NCBI GenBank assembly: GCA_031290295.1
Contig: JAITNT010000052.1
Coordinates: 1 to 5,978 of the forward strand
Length of the DNA stretch: 5,978 bases
Origin: Clostridiales bacterium
GTDB lineage: Bacteria > Bacillota > Clostridia > Christensenellales > DUVY01
Reading direction: 5' to 3'
Part shown: positions 1-5,978 of the stretch, piece after piece
How positions within the stretch are numbered: position 1 is the stretch's first letter
Layout: every line of letters starts with the position of its first letter
Notes under the pieces: model-generated
What the model was told of the DNA's origin: nothing
Databases searched by the model: none
Seen by the model: only the letters and a program-made list of their open reading frames with translations
Made by a program: the position numbers and the translations under genes

Positions 1-2642
1 ATTCCGTGGGCGATGTCGGGCTGGAGCTGACCCCGGGGTTGCTTTATGACGCGGACGAGGCCGAAAGCGTAAGCGGCGTTATCCGCAATATCAAAAAATT
101 AAACGAATACGGCGCGGAAACACAGATTATAAGGAAGGACGGAACGCGTCTCGACGTTTTTCAGCAGCTTTTCGCTATACGCACGCCGTCGGGAGCGTTC
201 GACGGGGTAGGCATAATCTTGCAGAACATTTCGGCGGTCAGGCAAGCGGAGCGCGACAGCAGCCGAAACACCCAAAGGCTTAACCTTGCGCTCGAAGCGT
301 CGGGCGGAGGCGTGTGGCAGGCCGATATAAAGAAAAGGATTTTTTATTACGATACGCGGACGGCGGAAATTTTCGGATTGAACCGGGACGCGGACCGTTG
401 CGCAGTTACGGAGCTTATCCGCGCCGTCGATAAGGGCGCGGGCGGCGACTTTGCAAAAAAAGCGATAAGCGCGGTACGGTCAAACGCTTACGACGGTATT
501 TTTGACGGCGAGCTGCAAATTACCGCGCCGGACGGAAGGAGGCGGTATATATCCACGTCTACATCCTGTCAATACGACGAGAATAACGAGGCGGAAACGC
601 TCGCCGGAATGAGCTTCGACAATACCGCCATGGTAGAGCTTCGCGAGCAGCTTATCGCCGCAAAGAACACGGCGGAGGAAGCCAACCGCGCCAAAAGTCA
701 GTTCTTATCAAATATGTCGCACGAAATCAGGACGCCCATGAACGCTATAATGGGTATGACGCGGCTTGCCAAATCGTCCTCGGATATAGAGAAAATTCGC
801 TCCTGTCTTACAAAGATAGATAATTCCAGCACGCATTTGCTTAATATTATCAACGATATCCTCGACCTGTCAAAAATCGAGTGGGGCAAGTTCGAGCTGT
901 ATAACGAGACCTTCGAGGTTGAAAAGGTCTTGAGCGATTTTGTGCAGCTGATCGGCTCGAAAACCGCGGAAAAAAAGCAGGAGCTTTTTGTAAAAATCGA
1001 CAACGGTCTGCCCAAGGTTCTTTTCGGCGATTCGACAAGGTATTTGCAGGTTATAATGAACCTCGTGTCTAACGCCGTTAAGTTTACGCCCGAGGGCGGT
1101 AAAATCAGCCTGCGCGTCGGCGTAAAGGAGATTATCGGTAACAAGGCGACTATCGTGAGCACGGTAACCGATACGGGAATAGGGCTTACCGCGGAGCAGC
1201 AGTCGCGTTTGTTCAAATCCTTCGAGCAGGCGGATAACAGTATCAGCAAGCGTTTCGGCGGCACGGGGCTGGGGCTTGCAATATCGAAGCATATAGTGGA
1301 GATGCTTAACGGAGAAATAGGGGTTGAGAGCCAAATAAACGTCGGCAGTAAATTTGAGTTTACGGTAAAATTCGATACGGTCGGCTCGGGCATTATTACC
1401 GAGGACATGCAAATCGGCGACAACACGCTGCAAGCCTTCGTGGTGGACGACAGCGCGGAGGTCCGCGAATACGTAGAGGGTATTCTCACCTCTTTGTGCG
1501 TTCCGTGCAGAACCTTTGCGAGCGGGGCTGAAATTATCGAATATTACCGCCGCACCGTTATACCGCCCGTACCTCATATCGTTTTTATGGATTACGCGAT
1601 GAGCGGCATGAACGGATTAGAAGCGGCGCGCAAGCTGAAGGAAACGGACGGCGGCGCGGATTCTATTATGATAATGATGCTGTCGATGTATGAATTAGAG
1701 CCGCGCCGCGCGGAAATCGAAGCGGAGGGCATAAAAATTCTGCTTCCTAAGCCTATTTTTCCGTCGAATATCAGCGGCATAATCGACGGCGTGCTCGGCA
1801 AAAAAGCCGCCGCCGCCAAGACGGAGGCCGACAAACCGGATTTTTCGGGCAACAGCGTTTTGGTAGTCGAGGATATCGAAATTAACGCCGAAATCCTCGC
1901 TTCGATACTGGAAGAATACAAAATTTCTTACGAAACCGCCTCGGACGGAAAAATAGCGCATGAAATGTATTGCAAAAACCCCGCGAAATATGATTTAATA
2001 TTAATGGACATTCAAATGCCTAATCTTGACGGATATTCCGCGACCAAGCTGATTCGCGCGTCTGATTACGGTACGGCAAAAACCGTTCCGATTGTCGCTA
2101 TGACCGCCAACGCCTTTTCAAGCGACGTGGACCAGGCGTTAAAAGCGGGCATGAACGAGCACATTTCCAAGCCTATCGACCCGAGCCGCGTGGACGCCGT
2201 GCTCAAGAAGTATCTTCGCGTAAACGCGCCCGGGCAAAGGATATCTAAAAATAACAAAGAAAACAATAATTTGGAGGAAGACATAATGTCGTTACAAGGA
2301 ATTGATTTACAGGCCGCTCTCAAAATTTTGGGCGGAAACACCAAGCTTTACGTTAGGCTTGTCGGCAAGTTTAACGAGGGTATGCTCACCGATCTCGGTA
2401 CCGCTATAAGCGGCGGGTTGCCCGAGGATGTTCAGGCAAAGGCGCACGCTATCAAGGGCGTGGGCGCTAATCTGGGGTTTCCTAACGTGCAAAAATTAGC
2501 GGCCGCCGTCGAGCTTAAAGCCAAGGCGGGCAACGTCGTCCCCGCCGACGATATCGATTATATCGAGCTGATTACCGCGTACCGCATAGTGCTCGACTCG
2601 GTAGCCACAATTCTTGCCAACCCCGAGATTCTTAACGGATAG
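1..2642 (+). CDS. Hybrid sensor histidine kinase, PAS-PAS-HisKA-HATPase-REC-REC-HPt (5' partial)
   Basis: This is a multi-step phosphorelay kinase. The reading frame is open to the left edge, and the first residues match the second half of a PAS fold, so the gene starts upstream; residues here are counted from the GTG at position 6. Order: partial PAS (about 1-85), second PAS (about 87-210), signalling helix (about 208-232), HisKA with phospho-acceptor H239 in the SHEIRTP motif, HATPase with N-box N352/N356, G1 box D389-T-G, F-box 401-408 and G2 box GGTGLGLA at 418. REC1 has D481/D482, phospho-acceptor D529, S560 and K582. REC2 has E622/D623, D668, T700 and K722. The C-terminal HPt has H814. 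All catalytic residues seen are present, so phosphate should flow from H239 to a receiver Asp and then to H814. The part seen has no membrane helix and no DNA-binding output. The signal sensed is unknown. A ribosome binding site lies inside the gene just before the HPt domain. Confidence 0.95.
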   Translation, partial: SVGDVGLELTPGLLYDADEAESVSGVIRNIKKLNEYGAETQIIRKDGTRLDVFQQLFAIRTPSGAFDGVGIILQNISAVRQAERDSSRNTQRLNLALEASGGGVWQADIKKRIFYYDTRTAEIFGLNRDADRCAVTELIRAVDKGAGGDFAKKAISAVRSNAYDGIFDGELQITAPDGRRRYISTSTSCQYDENNEAETLAGMSFDNTAMVELREQLIAAKNTAEEANRAKSQFLSNMSHEIRTPMNAIMGMTRLAKSSSDIEKIRSCLTKIDNSSTHLLNIINDILDLSKIEWGKFELYNETFEVEKVLSDFVQLIGSKTAEKKQELFVKIDNGLPKVLFGDSTRYLQVIMNLVSNAVKFTPEGGKISLRVGVKEIIGNKATIVSTVTDTGIGLTAEQQSRLFKSFEQADNSISKRFGGTGLGLAISKHIVEMLNGEIGVESQINVGSKFEFTVKFDTVGSGIITEDMQIGDNTLQAFVVDDSAEVREYVEGILTSLCVPCRTFASGAEIIEYYRRTVIPPVPHIVFMDYAMSGMNGLEAARKLKETDGGADSIMIMMLSMYELEPRRAEIEAEGIKILLPKPIFPSNISGIIDGVLGKKAAAAKTEADKPDFSGNSVLVVEDIEINAEILASILEEYKISYETASDGKIAHEMYCKNPAKYDLILMDIQMPNLDGYSATKLIRASDYGTAKTVPIVAMTANAFSSDVDQALKAGMNEHISKPIDPSRVDAVLKKYLRVNAPGQRISKNNKENNNLEEDIMSLQGIDLQAALKILGGNTKLYVRLVGKFNEGMLTDLGTAISGGLPEDVQAKAHAIKGVGANLGFPNVQKLAAAVELKAKAGNVVPADDIDYIELITAYRIVLDSVATILANPEILNG
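2273..2288 (+). promoter_or_regulatory. Internal ribosome binding site and in-frame ATG at the HPt domain
   Basis: GGAGGA at 2273-2278 lies 7 nt before an ATG at 2286, in frame with the kinase (residue M761). Initiation here would give a 118-residue free HPt protein ending at 2642 and carrying H814. The preceding stretch, about 2241-2272, is AT-rich and encodes an Asn/Lys-rich linker, unlike the rest of the gene, and looks like an old intergenic spacer. Either the HPt is also made separately, or a once separate HPt gene became fused and kept its start signals. The motif and spacing are seen directly; use in the cell is inferred. Confidence 0.6.
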
Positions 2643-2671
2643 GTACATACCTCCGGTTAAAGGAGAAGTAA

Positions 2672-3628
2672 ATGTTCAACGAACCGTTAAATATATGGCT
2701 GCAGAATAACTTTTTTGACAAGCTTATGCAAATCGTCACCTTAGGCGGCGAGGAGTTGTTTTTTATTGCGATAGGTATCGCAATCTATATTTGTGTGGAC
2801 AAAAGGTTCGGACTCCGTCTTATATACGGTTATTTATTGGGCGCGGTTATTAATTCCGCGCTCAAGCTGATTTTCAGGATTCCGCGTCCGTACGCGCCCG
2901 ACCCGTCACGTCCCGACAAGGAGCTTGTCCCCTCGATCGGACCGGAAACGGACGGCTATTCCTTTCCGAGCGGTCATGCTAACGCCGCTTCCCTGCTCGC
3001 CGCGCCTCTGTGTATGCGCTTCGGGTCTAAAAAGCGTTGGTGGGTCTATGCTTTAGGCGCGCTGGTTGTGGCGGCCGTAATGTTTTCGCGGCTTTATCTC
3101 GGGCAGCATTATCTTGCGGACGTGCTTGTCGGCGCGCTTACGGGCGTGCTTTATGCGATAGCCTTTAAGTACCTGTTTGTGCTTATGGGCGACCGCGAGC
3201 ATATTTTTCCGCTGATATTAATCCCGATATTTATATTAGCGTGTGTTTTCTCTCCGGAAAACAAGGATTTATTTGTCGTCACGGGGTCGTATACGGGTAT
3301 ATCCGTCGGTTATTTTATCGAGAAGAAGTATATTAACGCTTCCGAAAAAGCCGTTTGGTGGGTGCAGCTGATTAAGCTTGTCTTTACAATCGGTATCGCC
3401 GTCGCGATTAAGGAGGGGTTCAAGCTCTTCCTTAATCCTATAATTAGCGCGGCGCCGCTTGACGGCCGTACGGTCGTCGAACGCATATGCGACCTTTTTC
3501 GCTACTTGTGCGCAGCGCTCTGGGCGGCGGCGGGTGCGTTTGCCTGTATAAAGTGCGCCGCCGGATTTTTGAAGAAAAGACGCGCGAAAAAAGAACCGCC
3601 GCCGCCGGAAAAAACAGGGCTGTGTTAG
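2672..3628 (+). CDS. PAP2-family membrane phosphatase
   Basis: This is a 318-residue integral membrane protein of the type 2 phosphatidic acid phosphatase superfamily, whose members remove phosphate from lipid phosphates or pyrophosphates, such as phosphatidate or undecaprenyl pyrophosphate, at the membrane surface. All three signature motifs are intact: K65-x6-R72-P73, PSGH at 99-102 with catalytic H102, and S139-R140-x5-H146-x3-D150 with nucleophile H146. About eight hydrophobic stretches are visible (near 26-42, 49-67, 123-139, 150-171, 177-194, 203-216, 230-248 and 278-299), so it has a C-terminal membrane half beyond the minimal PAP2 core. The tail is Lys/Arg- and Pro-rich and ends in Cys. 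The ATG is chosen because AGGAG at 2661-2665 sits 6 nt upstream. It begins 29 nt after the kinase stop with no promoter visible between, so co-transcription is likely. The substrate cannot be told from sequence; bacitracin-resistance-type and phosphatidylglycerophosphatase-type roles are both possible. Confidence 0.92.
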   Translation: MFNEPLNIWLQNNFFDKLMQIVTLGGEELFFIAIGIAIYICVDKRFGLRLIYGYLLGAVINSALKLIFRIPRPYAPDPSRPDKELVPSIGPETDGYSFPSGHANAASLLAAPLCMRFGSKKRWWVYALGALVVAAVMFSRLYLGQHYLADVLVGALTGVLYAIAFKYLFVLMGDREHIFPLILIPIFILACVFSPENKDLFVVTGSYTGISVGYFIEKKYINASEKAVWWVQLIKLVFTIGIAVAIKEGFKLFLNPIISAAPLDGRTVVERICDLFRYLCAALWAAAGAFACIKCAAGFLKKRRAKKEPPPPEKTGLC

Positions 3629-3663
3629 GAAGGGTAACGGGTAAGCGGCAGCGGGGGAAAGAG

Positions 3664-3736
3664 GGCAAGTGAATTGTATGGGGCGATGAAAGCGGCGAAG
3701 AGGGTCTGGATTGCCACGCTGCGCTCGCAATGACAT
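3664..3736. repeat. Modular intergenic repeat, unit 1
   Basis: The unit consists of GGCAAGTGAATT (3664-3675), a 14-nt spacer, AAGCGGCGAAGAG (3690-3702), then a core ending in TGACAT (3731-3736). The core contains the inverted repeat ATTGC (3710-3714) / GCAAT (3727-3731). On the minus strand, different frames of the core read SLRAQRGNP and VIASAAWQS, peptide strings I recognise from spurious small proteins in many bacterial genomes, a mark of a widespread dispersed repeat. The flanking blocks recur in unit 2. Confidence 0.75.
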
Positions 3737-3738
3737 AG

Positions 3739-3798
3739 GGCAAGTAGAATGTCTTAGCAAGCGGCGAAGAGATGTTTCGACTACGCTCAACATGACAT
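3739..3798. repeat. Modular intergenic repeat, unit 2
   Basis: The left block GGCAAGTAGAAT (3739-3750) and the 13-bp block AAGCGGCGAAGAG (3759-3771, identical to 3690-3702) match unit 1, but the core differs. It has the inverted repeat ATGTT (3772-3776) / AACAT (3789-3793) and on the minus strand reads HVERSRNIS, another string familiar from dispersed repeats in unrelated bacteria. An outer inverted repeat AATGTC (3748-3753) / GACATT (3794-3799) encloses the unit. A third copy of the left block, GCAAGTAGAAT, stands alone at 3830-3840. Confidence 0.75.
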
Positions 3799-3873
3799 TG
3801 ATTTTGTTTTGATTTTATTGGGTACGGGAGCAAGTAGAATAACTTTCAATCGTACACAATATAACTAAGACAC

Positions 3874-3905
3874 GGAGCGCAGCAAAATCGCATTTTTGCG
3901 GAGCG
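3874..3905. repeat. Small hairpin flanked by GGAGCG direct repeats
   Basis: GCAAAA (3882-3887) pairs with TTTTGC (3894-3899) around the 6-nt loop TCGCAT. The hexamer GGAGCG occurs on both sides, at 3874-3879 and 3900-3905. Part of it, AATCGCATT (3886-3894), is the exact reverse complement of AATGCGATT at 3927-3935 in the next repeat, so the two could pair instead. It may be the left end of the larger repeat element that follows. Confidence 0.5.
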
Positions 3906-3915
3906 ACCCCGTTGG

Positions 3916-3990
3916 AAGTCCGACTGAATGCGATTAAGCAAGCAAGGCGTTAGCCGCAGCGCAGCGCGCATTCACGTTTGGTCGGCTAAC
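3916..3990. repeat. Long hairpin repeat, copy A
   Basis: The outer stem is CCGAC (3920-3924) / GTCGG (3981-3985). The inner 8-bp stem is TGAATGCG (3925-3932) / CGCATTCA (3967-3974). Between the inner arms lies a 34-nt apical segment (3933-3966), identical to that of copy B, with a mini-stem GGC/GCC at 3946-3955. A degenerate copy of the right arm (3994-4016, 19 of 23 bases matching 3964-3986) follows, so copy A's left arm has a second perfect partner CGCATTC at 3997-4003. Confidence 0.75.
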
Positions 3991-4018
3991 TTCGCGCGCA
4001 TTCGCGTCAGGGCGGCAA

Positions 4019-4091
4019 AAGTCCGACTGAATCGGATTAAGCAAGCAAGGCGTTAGCCGCAGCGCAGCGCCGATTCACGCTTGGTCGGCGC
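4019..4091. repeat. Long hairpin repeat, copy B, abutting the minus-strand stop codon
   Basis: The architecture matches copy A: outer stem CCGAC (4023-4027) / GTCGG (4084-4088), inner stem TGAATCGG (4028-4035) / CCGATTCA (4070-4077), and an identical 34-nt apical segment at 4036-4069. The inner stem differs from copy A at two adjacent pairs, and both arms changed together so pairing is kept. It begins within a few bases of the stop codon of the minus-strand gene. Read in that direction the stem is followed by ACTTTTG, so it could serve as a weak terminator for that gene. Confidence 0.75.
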
Positions 4092-4709
4092 TTAAAGTAT
4101 CGCGTCTATCGCTCTGCCCGATTGAATGTTTATGAGCATTGCGCCGATTTCATTAATCAGCTTGAGAGTGTTTCCGTCCGGGCTGAATACTATACTGTCC
4201 TCGTTTTGCTTGAAATAGTCGGTTTCGGAGCCTTTTATGCCGATAGCGAATAACGGGGAGAGGGAGGTTTTGGATGTAACCGAAATCATTGCAATACGCT
4301 GCATCGGCTTTCGTCTGAGCATAATCCCGAGCAACAAAAGCAAAAATCCCGTTATTGCGATAACCCAATTCCAAACGGGTATAAACTGAATTATAATGAA
4401 CGGTATTCCTACAAGCATGATAAGAATTCCTAAAATAAGAAAGACGAGTCCCGCCGTAACCGCTTTTTTTGAAAAAGCGTAAAAACGGTCGTACCCGTAA
4501 CCGCTTGTAACGGCGTTGACGTCGGCAATGTTAATTTCCTTACGGTAAAAATTATTCCTGAGCTCGGTTTGCATGACTAATCTTTTATCCGTGAAGGTCA
4601 TAGACGTAACTCTGCGAGAATGCTTATTAGGTAAAACATACTCTCTGAGGAAGCTCTCGCCCTCCGCCAATACGAATTTCTTATCCATATTATGGTGCGT
4701 TTGTGCCAT
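4092..4709 (-). CDS. Small membrane protein, putative PH-like domain plus two transmembrane helices
   Basis: I do not recognise a named family. The protein has 205 residues. The N-terminal part (about 10-75) has a pattern seen in bacterial PH-like domains, with a 'FTDKRLV' strand at 39-45 followed by an 'INIADVNAV' segment at 59-67. Two hydrophobic helices follow (about 84-108 and 113-131), then the basic patch LRRKP (131-135), then a soluble C-terminal part with 'LKLINEIGAMLINIQ' near 182-196. There is no signal peptide and no catalytic motif; the likely arrangement is both ends in the cytoplasm around a helical hairpin. The start is chosen because AGGAGG (minus strand, 4719-4714) lies 4 nt before the ATG at 4709; an ATG at codon 8 lacks such a site. 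It is monocistronic, with its own promoter upstream and convergent to the PAP2 gene. The PH-like assignment is tentative. Confidence 0.85.
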   Translation of the reverse strand: MAQTHHNMDKKFVLAEGESFLREYVLPNKHSRRVTSMTFTDKRLVMQTELRNNFYRKEINIADVNAVTSGYGYDRFYAFSKKAVTAGLVFLILGILIMLVGIPFIIIQFIPVWNWVIAITGFLLLLLGIMLRRKPMQRIAMISVTSKTSLSPLFAIGIKGSETDYFKQNEDSIVFSPDGNTLKLINEIGAMLINIQSGRAIDAIL

Positions 4710-4753
4710 AATTCCTCCTAGACAACAGCTAAGCTGCAGATTTATTTTTTATC

Positions 4754-4782
4754 ATTATATCACATCTTTTTAATATTCGCAA
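4754..4782 (-). promoter_or_regulatory. Sigma-A promoter for the minus-strand membrane-protein gene
   Basis: On the minus strand, TTGCGA (4782-4777) is the -35 box and TATAAT (4759-4754) a perfect -10, separated by 17 nt, with an extended TG before the -10 (TGATATAAT). Transcription should start near 4746, giving a leader of about 37 nt. The leader contains the perfect inverted repeat CAGCT (4726-4730) / AGCTG (4732-4736) just upstream of the ribosome binding site, possibly an operator or a small RNA hairpin. Confidence 0.8.
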
Positions 4783-4820
4783 TAATATATTTTGTACTTG
4801 GGCTTTTTGCTTAAAAATAT

Positions 4821-4849
4821 TTGATTATTTCAAAAAATTATGGTAGAAT
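4821..4849 (+). promoter_or_regulatory. Sigma-A promoter for tRNA-Leu
   Basis: TTGATT (4821-4826) is the -35 box and TAGAAT (4844-4849) the -10, separated by exactly 17 nt, with an extended TG motif (TGGTAGAAT). The predicted start near 4856 leaves a short 5' leader before the mature tRNA at 4882, to be trimmed by RNase P. It faces away from the membrane-protein promoter across about 40 bp of AT-rich DNA. Confidence 0.75.
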
Positions 4850-4881
4850 CTATACGCTGTAGTTTAGGTAATCCGATTTAT

Positions 4882-4967
4882 GCCGGTGTGGTGGAATGGC
4901 AGACGCGCTGGACTCAAAATCCTGTATCCGCGAGGATGTATCGGTTCAAGTCCGATCACCGGCACCA
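4882..4967 (+). tRNA. tRNA-Leu (anticodon CAA)
   Basis: This is an 86-nt class II tRNA decoding UUG. The acceptor stem is GCCGGTG (4882-4888) / CACCGGC (4957-4963), with discriminator A and encoded CCA at 4965-4967. The D stem is GTG/CGC with one wobble. The anticodon CAA is at 4915-4917, preceded by T and followed by two A. The long variable arm is ATCC-GCGA-GGAT, with a GNRA tetraloop. The T arm is ATCGG/CCGAT with loop TTCAAGT. One oddity: the anticodon stem CTGGA/TCCTG has a T-T mismatch at pair 28-42 (4909 with 4923), where an A would restore pairing. All other elements are intact, so it is probably functional. Confidence 0.96.
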
Positions 4968-4969
4968 CT

Positions 4970-5013
4970 TGAATAGGTGTATTTGCTTATGGCGAATGCA
5001 CCTATTTATCGCT
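4970..5013 (+). terminator. 17-bp hairpin after tRNA-Leu, likely terminator or processing site
   Basis: The arms 4970-4986 and 4992-5008 pair continuously around the 5-nt loop TTATG, with 17 pairs of which three are G-T wobbles; the core is AATAGGTG/CACCTATT. It begins 3 nt after the tRNA CCA. The following T-tract is poor (TTTATCGCTT), so termination may be incomplete and allow read-through into the kinase gene. It could instead be an RNase III site separating tRNA from mRNA. Confidence 0.6.
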
Positions 5014-5015
5014 TA

Positions 5016-5978
<963 letters not shown>

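Larger units (their letters stand above)
3629..4091. other. Repeat-rich convergent intergenic region, no gene
   Basis: This 463-bp gap separates the 3' ends of the PAP2 gene (plus strand) and the membrane-protein gene (minus strand). I see no credible coding region; open frames here are repeat sequence. From left to right it holds a purine-rich stretch (3629-3663), two modular repeat units with different cores (3664-3798), a T-rich stretch with a third copy of the unit's left end (3799-3840), an AT-rich spacer (3841-3870), a small hairpin flanked by GGAGCG repeats (3874-3905), and two long covarying hairpins (3916-4091). No transposase or target-site duplication is seen, so any mobility would depend on enzymes encoded elsewhere. 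Confidence 0.8.

Noticed and set aside
6..8. GTG at 6 as the true start of the first kinase
   Set aside because: The frame is open to the edge, the sequence begins in the middle of a PAS fold, and no ribosome binding site can be seen, so the gene is treated as 5' partial.
698..1577. Long open frames on the minus strand (263 and 235 residues)
   Set aside because: They lie wholly antisense to the HisKA, ATPase and REC1 coding sequence, whose motifs are intact. The translations are low in recognisable domain content and arise from the codon bias of the sense gene.
2642..2665. Hairpin hiding the PAP2 ribosome binding site (CTCC 2651-2654 with GGAG 2662-2665)
   Set aside because: It has only 4 bp with a 7-nt loop, too weak to support as a regulatory structure without conservation.
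3269..3833. Minus-strand open frames of 174 and 129 residues running from the repeats into the PAP2 gene
   Set aside because: Their N-terminal parts are translations of the dispersed repeat cores (HVERSRNIS, SLRAQRGNP) and the rest is antisense to PAP2. No convincing ribosome binding site or domain was seen.
3916..4091. CRISPR array
   Set aside because: There are only two copies, each with internal dyad arms that differ between copies. There are no regularly spaced short direct repeats with unique spacers and no cas genes.
3629..4091. Insertion sequence or integron remnant
   Set aside because: No transposase or integrase fragment is present in any frame, and no terminal inverted repeats with target duplication bound the region. 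A non-autonomous element remains possible but is not shown.

Overview
The window reads as a chromosomal piece of a Gram-positive, Clostridia-like bacterium (Bacillota), probably from an uncultured lineage. The signs are strong GGAGG-type ribosome binding sites, sigma-A promoters with extended -10 boxes, a tRNA with encoded CCA, clostridial-style hybrid kinases, and short dispersed intergenic repeats. The lineage call is an inference, because nothing in the window is species-diagnostic.

Layout from left to right: (1) Positions 1-2642 hold the 3' part of a hybrid histidine kinase in the order PAS-PAS-HisKA-HATPase-REC-REC-HPt; its 5' end lies outside the window. A strong ribosome binding site and an in-frame ATG sit exactly at the start of the HPt domain. 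(2) Positions 2672-3628 hold a PAP2-family membrane phosphatase, 29 nt downstream and probably in the same transcript. (3) Positions 3629-4091 form a 463-bp gene-free gap between convergent genes. It is packed with repeats: two modular units carrying different dispersed-repeat cores, then a pair of long hairpins whose stems differ by compensatory base changes. (4) Positions 4092-4709 on the minus strand hold a small two-helix membrane protein with an N-terminal segment resembling a bacterial PH domain, with its own promoter. (5) Positions 4710-4881 carry two divergent promoters, one for that gene and one for the tRNA. (6) Positions 4882-4967 hold tRNA-Leu(CAA), followed at once by a 17-bp hairpin. 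(7) From 5035 to the window end is the 5' part of a second membrane-bound histidine kinase with an extracytoplasmic Cache-like sensor; the window ends at the end of its HisKA domain.

The two kinases are paralogues (36 of 60 identical residues, ungapped, over the HisKA domain). The first carries every module of a phosphorelay except a DNA-binding output, so its HPt must pass phosphate to an unseen response regulator. The PAP2 protein may be co-expressed with it and act on lipid phosphates in the membrane, but no direct functional link is visible.

No clearly new multi-gene system is present. The best leads are the internal HPt translation start, the covarying hairpin pair in the 3.9-4.1 kb gap, the mosaic repeat units, and the tRNA-hairpin-kinase arrangement.
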